A stretch of DNA of 64,000 nt from Methylophilus rhizosphaerae (GCF_900100975.1 NZ_FNFX01000001.1:189820-253819); one strand, 5' to 3'. Shown: positions 44,287-54,270, counted from the stretch's first letter. Numbers and translations: made by a program. Notes: generated from the letters alone by a model not told the origin.

Positions 44287-45777
44287 TTAAGACACCACTT
44301 GCGAGAGTTGCTGCAAGCTATCCTGCATGGCCGCACATTCATGGATATCCTGCTGCAGGAACTGGTTAATCTGGTCATGCTTGCTGATAGCGACATCCAG
44401 CATAGGATCGGAACCCGGCTGGTAAGCACCGACCGCAATCAGGTCCTGGTTACGCAGGTAGCGGGAATACAGCTGCTTGAGCAAGCGGGCCGACTGCTGG
44501 TGCTCCTTGCTGGTGATATTGTGCATGGCACGGCTGATGGATTGCTCAATATCAATCGCCGGGTAATGGCCGGCTTCCGCCAGGCTGCGGTTAAGCACGA
44601 TATGCCCATCCAGAATCGCCCGCGCCGAATCGGCAATCGGGTCCTGCTGGTCATCGCCTTCGGTCAGTACAGTATAGAAAGCTGTAATCGAGCCTTCACC
44701 ACGTGCGCCGTTGCCGGTACGTTCTACCAGCGCCGGTAACTTGGCAAATACAGAAGGCGGATAGCCTTTGGTCGCAGGCGGTTCACCAATGGCCAGCGCA
44801 ATTTCACGTTGTGCCATGGCGTAACGGGTCAGGGAATCCATGATCAGCAGTACATTTTTGCCTTGCTGGCGGAAACGTTCGGCAATGGTGGTGGCGTAGC
44901 TGGCGCCTTGCAAACGCATCAGGGCGGAAACATCAGCCGGTGCAGCCACGACCACGGAACGGGCCAGGCCTTCAGGCCCCAGGATCTGTTCAATAAACTC
45001 CTGCACTTCTCGCCCCCGCTCACCGATCAGGCCAACCACAATCACATCCGCGGTGGTATAACGGGCCATCATGCCCAGTAATACGCTTTTACCAACACCG
45101 GAACCGGCGAACAGGCCCAATCGCTGGCCGCGGCCCACCGTCAGCATGGCATTAATGGCGCGTACGCCTACATCCATGGTTTCTTCAATCGGTGCGCGCA
45201 TCAGCGGGTTGATCACACGGCCATTCAATGGTGCGGTCACGTCAGTGGCAATCGGCCCCAGGCCATCCAGAGGCACGCCGGCAGCATCGACCACACGCCC
45301 CAGCAAACCATCACCGACAGGGAAATGACGCGCCCGGTCCTGGGCGCGGCGGCGTGGCGGACGGCCAAACTGCGGTTTGGGCAAGGTGTCTGTGACTTCC
45401 ATACTGAATACCTTCGCGCCGGGCACCACGCCATCCACGGCAGTCTGCGGCATCAGCAACAGGTTTTCGCCATCGAAGCCTACGACTTCCGCCTCTACAC
45501 GGCCGCCGTCCTGCAACGGGATAAAACAGGCACCGCCGATAGGCATTTTGATGCCGGTCGCTACCATCACCAGGCCGGTGACTTTGACAATACGGCCCGC
45601 CACTTCCAGCGGTTCAACCAGGTTGATGATTTCGCGGCAGTCTTTCAGGTAACTTTGCCAGCGCAGGGTATGAATGTTATCGCGAGTGGTGTCGGCAGCA
45701 GGCGCTGCCGCCTGGATATCAGTCTGTGGCTCCACAGCGGAATTGGAGTCAACAGCAGGGTCGTTTAACTGTGTCAT
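44287..45777 (-). CDS. fliI: Flagellum-specific ATPase FliI
   Basis: F1-beta-like ATPase that powers substrate unloading at the export gate. From ATG 45777 it has 496 residues with Walker [12 protein letters not shown], Walker [14 protein letters not shown] and the [16 protein letters not shown] motif. The first about 45 residues are a low-conservation FliH-binding extension. An in-frame ATG at 45798 would add seven residues; neither start has a clear ribosome site. Confidence 0.96.
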   Translation of the reverse strand: MTQLNDPAVDSNSAVEPQTDIQAAAPAADTTRDNIHTLRWQSYLKDCREIINLVEPLEVAGRIVKVTGLVMVATGIKMPIGGACFIPLQDGGRVEAEVVGFDGENLLLMPQTAVDGVVPGAKVFSMEVTDTLPKPQFGRPPRRRAQDRARHFPVGDGLLGRVVDAAGVPLDGLGPIATDVTAPLNGRVINPLMRAPIEETMDVGVRAINAMLTVGRGQRLGLFAGSGVGKSVLLGMMARYTTADVIVVGLIGERGREVQEFIEQILGPEGLARSVVVAAPADVSALMRLQGASYATTIAERFRQQGKNVLLIMDSLTRYAMAQREIALAIGEPPATKGYPPSVFAKLPALVERTGNGARGEGSITAFYTVLTEGDDQQDPIADSARAILDGHIVLNRSLAEAGHYPAIDIEQSISRAMHNITSKEHQQSARLLKQLYSRYLRNQDLIAVGAYQPGSDPMLDVAISKHDQINQFLQQDIHECAAMQDSLQQLSQVVS

Positions 45778-45807
45778 ACGGTGGCCACCAACATGCAATT
45801 GCGTTAA

Positions 45808-46476
45808 TTACTCGGCTGATGACACAGGCTTATGCCAGTCATCGTAATGGGACAGGCCCTGCACCAAGCGTTTCCAGCGGATTTCGTTACTGGCATCAAT
45901 CTGGTTGTCAGCTGTCTCCACCAGGCAGCCACCGCGTTCAACCTGGCTATCCTCCACCAGTTGCCAGCCCTGCTCTTTCAGTTGTTCGCCGATATTGGCA
46001 CGCAGCACTTTGGCATCTTCATGATGCACAATCACCCTGGCGGGCTGCTTGATATGCGGCAGGTATTGCATGGCATCCAGCACCACCGGAATAATCGCTT
46101 CGCTATCTGCCTGCAGCTTGCTCTTGAGCATGGCCTTGGAGAGTTCCAGGGCCAATGTCAGGATAGATTCGGCCACCGCCACATCCTGCATGGACAAGGC
46201 CTGCTGGAAACTGGCAGACAACTGTAATAATTGCGCACTTTCCGCCTCAATGCGGGTCTGGCCTTGCACCAGGCCATCCTGGTAGCCGGTTTTGAAACCC
46301 TCTTCATAGGCTTCCTGCCTGACCTGTTTCAGGATATGGCTGACAGTACGCGCATTCTCTTCGGCCTGCGCTTTCTCCCGCCTGACCCGCTCGGTGTCAG
46401 ATACCTCATCAAAACTGGCTAACTCCCAGCGTTCATAAGCGGTCATTTTTTCTTTGGGTGTTGCAGAGGCTACCAT
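45808..46476 (-). CDS. fliH: Flagellar assembly protein FliH
   Basis: The 222-residue protein has a Trp-containing N-terminus that docks FliN (MTAYERWELASFDE). A charged helical middle has the FliH glycine repeat context (EEGFKTGYQDGLVQGQ), and the C-terminal domain resembles the ATP synthase delta subunit. It is the regulator of FliI. It lies between fliG and fliI. Confidence 0.93.
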   Translation of the reverse strand: MVASATPKEKMTAYERWELASFDEVSDTERVRREKAQAEENARTVSHILKQVRQEAYEEGFKTGYQDGLVQGQTRIEAESAQLLQLSASFQQALSMQDVAVAESILTLALELSKAMLKSKLQADSEAIIPVVLDAMQYLPHIKQPARVIVHHEDAKVLRANIGEQLKEQGWQLVEDSQVERGGCLVETADNQIDASNEIRWKRLVQGLSHYDDWHKPVSSAE

Positions 46477-46500
46477 GCGACATTTTCCTTCGTATGACTT

Positions 46501-47499
46501 TTAAATATACTGCTCGCTGTCACCTTTGCCAGCCAGCATAATCTGGCCCTCATCGGCCAGGCGGCGAACGGTTTGCAGGATAGTTTTCTGCTGGTTTTCC
46601 ACTTCGGACAGCTTGACCGGTCCGCGGCTTTCCAGGTCATCACGCATCATGTCTGCCGCGCGCGAAGACATATTGCGGAAGAATTTTTCGCGCATTTCCT
46701 CGGACGTCCCTTTGAGCGCGACGATCAATACATCGGACTGCACTTCACGCAGCAGAATCTGGATGCTGCGGTCATCAATATCCATGATGTTGTCAAACAC
46801 AAACATCTGGTCCATGATCTGTTGCGCCATGGCATCATCGTAGCTCTTGAGGCCATCCATCAGCTTGGCTTCATTTTCACCACTCAGGTAGTTCATGATA
46901 TCTGCCGCCGTTTTCACACCGCCTATAGCCTGACGCTTGAGGTTGTCATTACCGGACAGCATTTTCAGCATGCCTTCATTCAGCTCCCGCAATGCGGTTG
47001 GCTTGACGCTATCCAGTGTGGCAATACGCAGAATCACATCCTGGCGCAACCGCTCGGTGAAATGGCTCAATACTTCGGCGGACTGCTCTGCTTCCAGGTG
47101 GGAGAGGATGGTTGCAATAATCTGCGGATGCTCATTCTTGATAAAATCGGCCACGCTGAAGGCATCCATCCACTTCAGGCTCTCAATGCCGGCAGCATCC
47201 TGCGATTGCGGAATACGGTTGAGCAAATTGGAGGCCTTGTCTTCACCAAAGGCCTTGACCAGGACGGAACGGATATAGCTGTCTGAGTCCAGGCCGAAAT
47301 CGCTGCTGCCGGCAAAATCCAGCATGAATTTTTCCAGTACTGACTCGACCTCTTCCTTGGGGACGGGCTTCATCGCAGCCATGGCCACGCCGAGTTTCTG
47401 TACCTCTTTGGGGGAAAGATGCTTCATGACCTCGGCGGCCTCATCTTCGCCGAGGGCCAGCATCAAAATCGCACTTCGTGTTACGCCATCAACAGCCAT
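46501..47499 (-). CDS. fliG: Flagellar motor switch protein FliG
   Basis: The 332-residue protein has the N-terminal FliF-binding domain (RSAILMLALGEDEAAEVMKHLSPKEVQKLG), the middle EHPQ motif in FIKNEHPQIIATILSHL, and the C-terminal torque domain with charged helix (SDVLIVALKGTSEEMREKFFRNMSSRAADMMRDDLESRGPV). It contacts the stator. It begins 3 bp after the fliF stop. Confidence 0.97.
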   Translation of the reverse strand: MAVDGVTRSAILMLALGEDEAAEVMKHLSPKEVQKLGVAMAAMKPVPKEEVESVLEKFMLDFAGSSDFGLDSDSYIRSVLVKAFGEDKASNLLNRIPQSQDAAGIESLKWMDAFSVADFIKNEHPQIIATILSHLEAEQSAEVLSHFTERLRQDVILRIATLDSVKPTALRELNEGMLKMLSGNDNLKRQAIGGVKTAADIMNYLSGENEAKLMDGLKSYDDAMAQQIMDQMFVFDNIMDIDDRSIQILLREVQSDVLIVALKGTSEEMREKFFRNMSSRAADMMRDDLESRGPVKLSEVENQQKTILQTVRRLADEGQIMLAGKGDSEQYI

Positions 47500-47502
47500 C
47501 TG

Positions 47503-49215
47503 CTATTTCTCCACGGAAGTCCAGTTGGAAACCACATTCGCCACCATGCGTGGATTCTCCTTGGCCACCTGTTTGGCCGCCTGCAAACTCTGGGACAGGC
47601 CTTCGCTATCAGCGCCTGGCAAAGCCGGGGCATCGCCACTCAGCGTCACCAGCGCATCGTCACCATTGCGGCTATCGCCTTCTATATGGGGCAAAGCGGT
47701 AGCCGCGGCGGCTTCCAGCGCCTTCTTGTCCGCACCAGTCAGCTTGTTGGCCAAAGGCTTGAGCAATTTCTTGTACAGCATTACCAGCACGATGACACCG
47801 GCCAGGAAGCGCAAGGACTGCGTCGCGTAGTCAATCACCATGGGGTCTTTCCACCAGGGCGCTTCGGCCAGTTTTTCCTGTGCTTCGCTGATAAAAGGGG
47901 TATTCACGACGGAGATGGTGTCGCCACGCTCGCGGTTGAAACCCATGGCCTGCATGGCCAGGTCGCTCACCTGTTGCTTCTCGGCAGCATTCATGGCACG
48001 GTAAGTGGTTTTACCGGTACTGTCGACCAGAGGAATATGGTTCACCACCACCGCAACATGCAGGCGCTTGATGCCACCTTTCGCCTGCTGGATATAGCTC
48101 ACGGTTTTATCCAGCTCATAGTTGGTTGTATTATCTTTCTGCGTATTTTGTGGCGGTGCCGGTGCAGCAGCAGGTGCTGCACCTTCACCTTCCGGCTGTG
48201 CGCCTTGCGCATTAGGTGCATTGATAGGCGCAGTAGCATCACCAGGTGGCTGGTTGCTCAGGGCACCAGGCACGGCGCCGGTGTTGTTATTGCTGCTCTG
48301 GGATTCATGACTTTGCGCACTACGCACGGCCATCTCTTCCGGCTTGCTGTTGGGTTTATAGGATTCGTTGGCCTGCTCGGTGTTAGAGAAATCAATTTCA
48401 GCACTGGCTTCGGCATGTACGTTTTTGGCACCGACAATCGGTGTGATAATGGACTCCACCCGACGGGCAATACTGTTCTGCATATTTTCGACATACGCGA
48501 CCTGTTCCGGATCCAGGCCGTTCTGTTTGGCCTGCTTGGCGTTGTCAGATAACAGGTTGCCATTCTGGTCAACCACGGTGACATGGTCGACTGACAGGTT
48601 GGGTACGCTGCTGGCGACCAGGTGTACCACGGCACCGACCTGCTGTGCATCCAGGCGGCGGCCACTATGCAAATTCAGTAACACGGAAGCGGTAGGGTAC
48701 TGCTGCTCGCGCACGAATACGCTGGGTTTGGGGATTGCCAGGTGGATGCGTGCGGCCTGCACGGCGGAAATGGACTGGATGCTGCGCTCCAGTTCACCTT
48801 CCAGGCCACGCTGGAAATTGACCTGCTCGACAAACTGGGAGACGCCGAATTTCTGGTTTTCCAGTAATTCAAAACCGATATTGCCACCTTTAGGCAAGCC
48901 TTGTGCCGCCAGCCGCAAGCGTACCTGATGCACCTGGTCCGCAGGAATCAGGATGGCGCTGCCACCTTCGGAAAATTTGTAAGGGATATTCTGCTTTTCG
49001 AGTTCGGCAACAATGGCGCCGCCATCCTTATCGGCAAAATTGGAGAACAGCACGCGATAATCCGGCTTCTGGCTCCATAACCAGAACACCACCATGATGG
49101 CGACGATGGCGGCAATCCCCGCAACCAGCAGCAACTTTTGCCCCAGCTGGCCGAATAGATCGGGTGTGCCATTTGACTCTATCGTTGACTCGAGCGCAGC
49201 AGCATCAGCAGCCAT
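47503..49215 (-). CDS. fliF: Flagellar MS-ring protein FliF
   Basis: The 570-residue ring protein has two transmembrane helices (about 30-48 and about 455-475) flanking a large periplasmic part. The conserved strings are YRVLFSNFADKDGGAIVAELEKQNIPYKFSEGG and ISAVQAARIHLAIPKPSVFVREQQ. The C-terminal tail binds FliG. It is the first gene of the leftward fliF-R operon; fliE is transcribed divergently from the shared 260-bp region. Confidence 0.97.
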   Translation of the reverse strand: MAADAAALESTIESNGTPDLFGQLGQKLLLVAGIAAIVAIMVVFWLWSQKPDYRVLFSNFADKDGGAIVAELEKQNIPYKFSEGGSAILIPADQVHQVRLRLAAQGLPKGGNIGFELLENQKFGVSQFVEQVNFQRGLEGELERSIQSISAVQAARIHLAIPKPSVFVREQQYPTASVLLNLHSGRRLDAQQVGAVVHLVASSVPNLSVDHVTVVDQNGNLLSDNAKQAKQNGLDPEQVAYVENMQNSIARRVESIITPIVGAKNVHAEASAEIDFSNTEQANESYKPNSKPEEMAVRSAQSHESQSSNNNTGAVPGALSNQPPGDATAPINAPNAQGAQPEGEGAAPAAAPAPPQNTQKDNTTNYELDKTVSYIQQAKGGIKRLHVAVVVNHIPLVDSTGKTTYRAMNAAEKQQVSDLAMQAMGFNRERGDTISVVNTPFISEAQEKLAEAPWWKDPMVIDYATQSLRFLAGVIVLVMLYKKLLKPLANKLTGADKKALEAAAATALPHIEGDSRNGDDALVTLSGDAPALPGADSEGLSQSLQAAKQVAKENPRMVANVVSNWTSVEK

Positions 49216-49475
49216 TTAAATCTCCATGTTCGACAATCTGCAGGAATACATGAACGCCCTTCCGGGCAAAGTTGCAAATCATGCATTTCAACTTGAATAC
49301 CTTGAGCGGCATTCATACATGGAACGCATTATGCGCCTGCCCTGCAAATTCAAATTGGCAAATAAGACGGATTAATCTCGCCTATTTTCCGGAGCAGCCG
49401 GGGGAGCGCAATGTTACAGTGGCTACCATTGTCATCCGTGGGTCAGAACGACCCGATACAACGAAAGGAGACCAC

Positions 49476-49847
49476 ATGAACGCAGGCGGTATTGATGCCC
49501 AGCGCATCTCGTCCATGCTGGCACAGTTACGTGCAGCAGCACAGAAACCGGAAGGCCTGGGCGCCCCGGCAACCCAGGCGCTCAGCCAGGTGCAGAAGCC
49601 GGCGGCGGCCAGCCCCACTAGCCAGGTCAGTTTCAGTGATGCGCTAAAAGCGTCACTGGACCAGGTCAACAACATGCAATTGCAGTCAGAAAAAATGGGC
49701 CAGGATTTTGCCATGGGCAACGATAATGTCAGCCTGTCCGATGTCATGATTTCCGGGCAAAAGGCTAACATTGCCTTTCAGGCCACGGTACAAGTCCGCA
49801 ACAAACTGGTCAGCGCCTACCAGGAAATGATGAACATGCAGGTTTAA
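49476..49847 (+). CDS. fliE: Flagellar hook-basal body complex protein FliE
   Basis: The 123-residue protein connects the MS ring to the rod. The C-terminal half has FSDALKASLDQVNNMQLQSEKMGQDFAMGNDNVSLSDVMISGQKANIAFQATVQVRNKLVSAYQEMMNMQV, as in all FliE. I start at ATG 49476, with an AAGGAG ribosome site 5 bp upstream; an in-frame ATG at 49272 would add a non-conserved stretch. It is the only + strand gene between fliF and the filament operon. Confidence 0.95.
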   Translation: MNAGGIDAQRISSMLAQLRAAAQKPEGLGAPATQALSQVQKPAAASPTSQVSFSDALKASLDQVNNMQLQSEKMGQDFAMGNDNVSLSDVMISGQKANIAFQATVQVRNKLVSAYQEMMNMQV

Positions 49848-49888
49848 CCTGCCTGACACTTTTCTTGCCAACCGGCTTTACCCCTTCT

Positions 49889-50191
49889 TCATCCCGGCGG
49901 GATTTCCTGCCCGCCACCCTGCTCCAGCTGATATAGCCAGGCCAGAATTTCGGCAATGGCCTGGTATAGCTGCGGCGGGATATGCGCATCCAGCTCCACC
50001 TGCATCAGCAACCCCAGTAAGGCCCGCGATTCATGCACATAGACATTGTGCTCCCTGGCGATCTCAATAATGCGTTCTGCCAGCAAGCCGTTGCCCTTCG
50101 CCACCACGCGCGGCGCAAGGTCACCGGCTTCATACGCCAGTGCCACGGCAGACTGGGTATAGTGTTTATCCGGTTGCATGGGATGGTTCAC
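49889..50191 (-). CDS. Stand-alone FlhB C-terminal-domain-like protein (FlhX/HrcU-switch-like)
   Basis: The 100-residue protein matches only the cytoplasmic, post-cleavage domain of FlhB (SAVALAYEAGDLAPRVVAKGNGLLAERIIEIAREHNVYVHESRALLGLLMQVELDAHIPPQLYQAIAEILAWLYQ). It has no membrane part, and the self-cleaving NPTH motif is not present; the corresponding place reads DKHY. Similar short FlhB-like proteins exist in other bacteria and can partly replace the FlhB C-terminal domain. It overlaps the FliK-like gene by 26 bp and ends the filament operon. Confidence 0.85.
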   Translation of the reverse strand: MNHPMQPDKHYTQSAVALAYEAGDLAPRVVAKGNGLLAERIIEIAREHNVYVHESRALLGLLMQVELDAHIPPQLYQAIAEILAWLYQLEQGGGQEIPPG

Positions 50192-51302
50192 CGCTATCAG
50201 GGGTGTCGCGACTGATCTGTAGCGACGTCACTGCCAGGCCGGCAGTGTGTAAACTGCCCGCCAGCTGGCTGCGTGCCGCCTGCATGCGTTGCAGCGTTTC
50301 ATCCGCTTCCGCCTGCATGTGCACTGCCAGGCGCCCGTCGGTCATGACGATGCGCACCACGACATCCCCCAGGCGTGGAAATTTCAGGGTGAGGTCGCTT
50401 TGCAAGGTGTTCATGGCAGGATCTTCGGCCGGATTGGGGGAAGGGTCACGTTCACTGACCTCCCATTGCATGTGTTGGCCCGGCCAGATTTCACCGTGCC
50501 AGATCACGCGCTGCTGTTCCAGCACCTGCAACTGCTGCGCGACCATTTCCGGCGCTATAAATTGCGGTTTGTTTTGCGGCTCCTGCAGCAACTGGTGCCA
50601 CGGACGGCTGCCCAGCGTAGCCTCTTTCAGGTGGGATTCATAAAACAGGCCAGAGCTATCCAGCGCATGCTTTAAATCCCTGGCCAGCACTTGTGGTTTT
50701 TGCGGGCTATGGCTGACGACGGCTTGTGCTTGCAGTGCCATCGCCTGTTGCTGGAACATGGGAGAATTGATCCAGCGCTGTAGTTGCTGGGCGGGATTGC
50801 TCAGGTCAACCTGGCTTGCCTGCCCAGGCATGGCATGCAGCAACAATGCCAACCCTTCAGTGGAGCCATGCTGCGCGGTATTGGCCAGCAAACCGGCAGA
50901 TACCAGCCCGGTGCCAGGCTGGTTGCCTTCTTTCGCCGCATCGGCCAGGCTCCAGCGTACCTGCGGGTACGCTGCCTGCGCCTCTTTCCCGGCGGAAGAT
51001 TGGCCCAGGTACTGCATTTGTAATGCTTGCTGCTGTGCGAGATGTGCCGGTAACTGCATATACACCAGGGCAGGTTTCTGATCAGGCAACTGGATTTCAA
51101 CTTTGAAGCTGGCCATGCCAGCGGTATTGGGAGATTCTTTTTGCAGGATTTGTCCGGTGAACTGTGCGCCCGGACGTAAACGGCTCCATAGCGGCGCCTC
51201 AGCCTGTGTGCCTTCGACCGGTGCGATCAAAGATACCGCACGCAAGCCCTCTGTCTCTTGAGATATGTTACGAGGAGAGAGAACTTGCGGGATCGGGAGC
51301 AT
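50166..51302 (-). CDS. Second FliK-like hook-length-control family protein
   Basis: The 378-residue protein has a Gln-rich N-terminal region of low conservation and a C-terminal domain with SDLTLKFPRLGDVVVRIVMTDGRLAVHMQAEADETLQRMQAARSQLAGSLHTAGLAVTSLQI, which reads as a FliK C-terminal (Flg_hook) domain. A normal fliK is present in the fli operon, so this is a paralogue or a distinct family. Its gene ends inside the FlhB-like gene, pairing a FliK-like with a FlhB-like partner. The role is inferred: substrate switching or filament export. Confidence 0.72.
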   Translation of the reverse strand: MLPIPQVLSPRNISQETEGLRAVSLIAPVEGTQAEAPLWSRLRPGAQFTGQILQKESPNTAGMASFKVEIQLPDQKPALVYMQLPAHLAQQQALQMQYLGQSSAGKEAQAAYPQVRWSLADAAKEGNQPGTGLVSAGLLANTAQHGSTEGLALLLHAMPGQASQVDLSNPAQQLQRWINSPMFQQQAMALQAQAVVSHSPQKPQVLARDLKHALDSSGLFYESHLKEATLGSRPWHQLLQEPQNKPQFIAPEMVAQQLQVLEQQRVIWHGEIWPGQHMQWEVSERDPSPNPAEDPAMNTLQSDLTLKFPRLGDVVVRIVMTDGRLAVHMQAEADETLQRMQAARSQLAGSLHTAGLAVTSLQISRDTPDSGEPSHATG

Positions 51303-51635
51303 TTACAAGGTATCCGGCGGGATGCGCGCATGGAGTTGCGCATCAAAAATCATATCGGTAATCCGGTGCATGACAGGGTAAAGCAAATCGCGGATTTCAC
51401 CATCGTCGGCCAGGATCTGCTGCACCAGCACCTGTTTGCGTTTATGCTGTTCCGGTGTCAGGGATAAGGACTGCAACCGCAGGGTCTGTTCCAGGGTTTT
51501 AATCACTTCGATCTTGAGCATGTAGGACTGCTCCAGTTCCGTGACTTTTTCCCAGGCATCCTGCCTGGCCGCAATCAGCATCTGCGCCATGATCTTGGCA
51601 GAAGATTCGTAGGTATCAATCAGTGCTTTCGACAT
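51303..51635 (-). CDS. fliT: Flagellar chaperone FliT
   Basis: From ATG 51635 a 110-residue helical protein starting MSKALIDTYESSAKIMAQMLIAARQDAWEKVTELEQSY, with a C-terminal DDGEIRDLLYPVMHRITDMI helix. This fits FliT, chaperone of the cap protein FliD. A longer frame to 51716 runs into fliS. It follows fliS by 4 bp, the standard fliD-fliS-fliT order. Confidence 0.8.
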   Translation of the reverse strand: MSKALIDTYESSAKIMAQMLIAARQDAWEKVTELEQSYMLKIEVIKTLEQTLRLQSLSLTPEQHKRKQVLVQQILADDGEIRDLLYPVMHRITDMIFDAQLHARIPPDTL

Positions 51636-51639
51636 GTTG

Positions 51640-52131
51640 TTATGCCCCTGCCATCGCCAAACGGTTAAAAGCGCTGGCCTGGCCTTGCTGTGCAACCAGC
51701 GTATCCATGGCAGCATTGGCCTGCGCGGCTTTAGTTACCCCGTTCTTTTCCAGGGTTTCCCAGGCACTTTTCAGGCTCATCAGCAATTGCTGGATTTCAT
51801 GCACTTTTTTCGCATCCATATGCAGGCTGGCCTGCATCAGGCTACGGGTCATGTATTGGTACAATTGGTCCAGGCTACCTGCAATCTGGCCACCGGCCTG
51901 CTTGTTCAGGCTGGCGCGCAAGCCATTGTCAATAATGGAGACAGCTTTGGTCAGGCACTCTCCCTTTTTCGTGATGTCGCCTTGCTGCATGGCCTGCTGC
52001 GCATGGATGCAGGCAGTGATAGCGCCTTCATACAACATCACGGTTAATTTTAAAGGGCTGGCATCGACCATGCCGGTTTCCAGGCTAACATTGGCGTAGG
52101 CATGAATGCCTGACTGTTTGTTTCCGAACAT
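51640..52131 (-). CDS. fliS: Flagellin export chaperone FliS
   Basis: The 163-residue four-helix protein has the FliS signature YANVSLETGMVDASPLKLTVMLYEGAITAC and YQYMTRSLMQASLHMDAKKVHEIQQLLMSLKSAWETL. It is somewhat longer than the usual 125-140 residues because of an Ala/Gln-rich C-terminal tail. It binds the FliC C-terminus before export. It lies between fliD and fliT. Confidence 0.93.
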   Translation of the reverse strand: MFGNKQSGIHAYANVSLETGMVDASPLKLTVMLYEGAITACIHAQQAMQQGDITKKGECLTKAVSIIDNGLRASLNKQAGGQIAGSLDQLYQYMTRSLMQASLHMDAKKVHEIQQLLMSLKSAWETLEKNGVTKAAQANAAMDTLVAQQGQASAFNRLAMAGA

Positions 52132-52167
52132 AAAACTCTCCTGACTGCTGGTCTGTGTTAGCTGTGA

Positions 52168-53865
52168 TTAGCTTTTATTCAATGCCGCAATTTGCTGGCT
52201 GAGATAAGAACTGGTGCTTTGCATGCTGCTCAGCAAGGCATCCAGGTTGGCGTACTGCGTCCTGTAGCGCTGCTCAATAGCCGGCATTTTGGCGTTCAAA
52301 TCATCATATCTGTCTTGCAACCCCTTGATAGAGGTCTGGATACCATCGGTTTTCACTGTCAGTGATCCCACATCTGCTTGCAGCCAGCTATCGATCATGC
52401 TGCTGAGCTCGCCGGCGAGGCCCTGGCTGAATGTGACTGTGCCGCGGCTACCCGTGGCAGAGCCGTTAATCATGATTTTGAGGCCCTGGGCCGCGTTGTC
52501 TACGCCCCCTGTCAGGTTGGCACCACTGCCTATAGCCGCTACGCCATTAATGGTGCCGGCAACACTCTGTGTCCCGTCAGCCAGCTGGCTGACATTGATG
52601 GCGTAGGTGCCAGACAATGTTTTGCTGGAGCTGCCCATATAAGTGACCTGCGGGTCGGAAGTGGTGGCAGACGGCGCAAACAGTTTGGCCACATCAGATA
52701 AGTTGGTACTTAATGCTTTTGCCAGTTTGTCGCTATCCAGGCTTAATGAACCATCGACATAGGAGGATTTGATGCCAATATCCGCCAGGGTACGGAACGT
52801 GGTTGCCGTGGGTGAGGTTTTTGCCAGCATGCCCTTCAGTTTGACCATGATGTCGCGTGCGGTTGAATCGCCCAACAAAGGACCGTTGGAGGAAGAACCG
52901 CCTTCAACAAACTTGGTCAGGTCGTTCAAGGTGGAATTTAACTTGTTGTAAGCATCAACAAAACTTTGTACTGAATCTTGTATCGCGCTGGTATCCGTTG
53001 CCACCTCCAGTGTGGCATTGGTACTGGTCACGGATTTCAGGTTCAGCGTCACTCCCTGGATCACATCACTCAGCGTATTGCTGGATTTGCTCACGGCCAG
53101 ACCATCCACGGTCAGCAAGGCATTTTGTGCCGCGACCAGTTGTGTCATGTTCTTGCCGCTACCTGCTGTTGCCAGCGGATCATACGCCAGCGCAGACAAA
53201 CCCGTGCCATCGGTGCTGTTACCATCGGCATCAGTCACATCAATTTTCATGCTGTTGACTTCGCCAGTCTCTTTTGAAGTGATGACCAGGCGGTTACCGC
53301 TGCCGTCATTCACAATCGACGCACTCACAGACGCATTTTGTGCGTTGATGGCATCACGAATACCGGACAGCGTATTGTTGCTGCTGTCTATCGTGATAGT
53401 GATCGCCTGTTTATCCAGGTTGCTGGTAAAACTGGCGGCGGTACCATTCGTGGTATCCGCTGCGTTATAAGTACCAAAAGAGATCTTCAGGGTACCAGTG
53501 CCTATGATATCGCTGGTATTGGCAAAAGCAGCTGTCGCCAGTTTTTGCGAAGCTGCCAGCTGGTTGACGGAAATGTTGTAGCTACCACTGGTCGCCGTAC
53601 CGTCTGCGGTGGCCACAATACTGCTGCCGTCAGACAAGGTAGCGGTTTGTGTCGTGAACTTGGCTGCGGTTGACAGCTTGTCTAGTGCGGCCTGGAAAGT
53701 GCTTAAACCGCTTTTTAGAGTGCCATACGCGGAGAGTTTGGTATTGTAAGAGCTGATCTGCGTTTGCAGTTGCGTCAGGGGTTGCTTTTCAATCGTCATC
53801 AACCCGGTGACAATCGAGTCAATTGCCAGGCCGGACGCGCCGGTTGTTGGGGTAATTGTCGCCAT
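52168..53865 (-). CDS. fliD: Flagellar filament cap protein FliD (HAP2)
   Basis: The 565-residue cap protein has the N-terminal SGLAIDSIVTGLMTIEKQPLTQLQTQISSYNTKLSAYGTLKSGL helix and the C-terminal helix pattern LQDRYDDLNAKMPAIEQRYRTQYANLDALLSSMQSTSSYLSQQIAALN. The Ser/Thr-rich central part folds as the cap plate. It helps flagellin fold at the filament tip. It lies after flaG in the leftward filament operon. Confidence 0.96.
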   Translation of the reverse strand: MATITPTTGASGLAIDSIVTGLMTIEKQPLTQLQTQISSYNTKLSAYGTLKSGLSTFQAALDKLSTAAKFTTQTATLSDGSSIVATADGTATSGSYNISVNQLAASQKLATAAFANTSDIIGTGTLKISFGTYNAADTTNGTAASFTSNLDKQAITITIDSSNNTLSGIRDAINAQNASVSASIVNDGSGNRLVITSKETGEVNSMKIDVTDADGNSTDGTGLSALAYDPLATAGSGKNMTQLVAAQNALLTVDGLAVSKSSNTLSDVIQGVTLNLKSVTSTNATLEVATDTSAIQDSVQSFVDAYNKLNSTLNDLTKFVEGGSSSNGPLLGDSTARDIMVKLKGMLAKTSPTATTFRTLADIGIKSSYVDGSLSLDSDKLAKALSTNLSDVAKLFAPSATTSDPQVTYMGSSSKTLSGTYAINVSQLADGTQSVAGTINGVAAIGSGANLTGGVDNAAQGLKIMINGSATGSRGTVTFSQGLAGELSSMIDSWLQADVGSLTVKTDGIQTSIKGLQDRYDDLNAKMPAIEQRYRTQYANLDALLSSMQSTSSYLSQQIAALNKS

Positions 53866-53898
53866 CTCTTCTCTCCAGACACTAAAAAAATAATGCCC

Positions 53899-54243
53899 CT
53901 AGGCTTTCTGCCTGATCACCAGACCACGCAGATTATCCAGGGTTTTGCTAATTGCCAGCACTTCCTCATTGGGAATCTGGCGCAAGACCTGCTGTGTTTC
54001 AGTATCTACCACTTTCACTACAATACGATCAGTGTCGTCATCAATTGAAAACTGTATGGTTTGCAATGCAGGGGCCACATAATCATTCAGTTTCTGTACG
54101 GCGCCAGTCAATGTTGCCTTATCCATCACATCTGCAGGTTTCTGCTCACCACTACTGGCATACTTCACCAGTTTGAGGCTATTCACAGCTGCCAGCCCTT
54201 GGGGTGGTCTTTGTCCGCCCATGCCATCTATAGATTGAGTCAT
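53899..54243 (-). CDS. flaG: FlaG family protein
   Basis: The 114-residue protein has the FlaG C-terminal pattern LNDYVAPALQTIQFSIDDDTDRIVVKVVDTETQQVLRQIPNEEVLAISKTLDNLRGLVIRQKA. FlaG proteins affect filament length and are usually encoded between fliC and fliD, as here. A strong hairpin separates it from fliC, so it may be expressed by read-through at a lower level. Confidence 0.93.
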   Translation of the reverse strand: MTQSIDGMGGQRPPQGLAAVNSLKLVKYASSGEQKPADVMDKATLTGAVQKLNDYVAPALQTIQFSIDDDTDRIVVKVVDTETQQVLRQIPNEEVLAISKTLDNLRGLVIRQKA

Positions 54244-54270
54244 GATACTGCTCCTTCTGCTTAGCCTAAA

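Noticed and set aside
47419-48552. 377-codon plus-strand open frame opposite fliG and fliF
   Set aside because: Antisense to fliF with its Gln/Asn-rich parts; no recognisable domain or ribosome site.
49272-49475. Longer N-terminus for FliE
   Set aside because: The extra residues are not FliE-like and the strong AAGGAG site is at ATG 49476.
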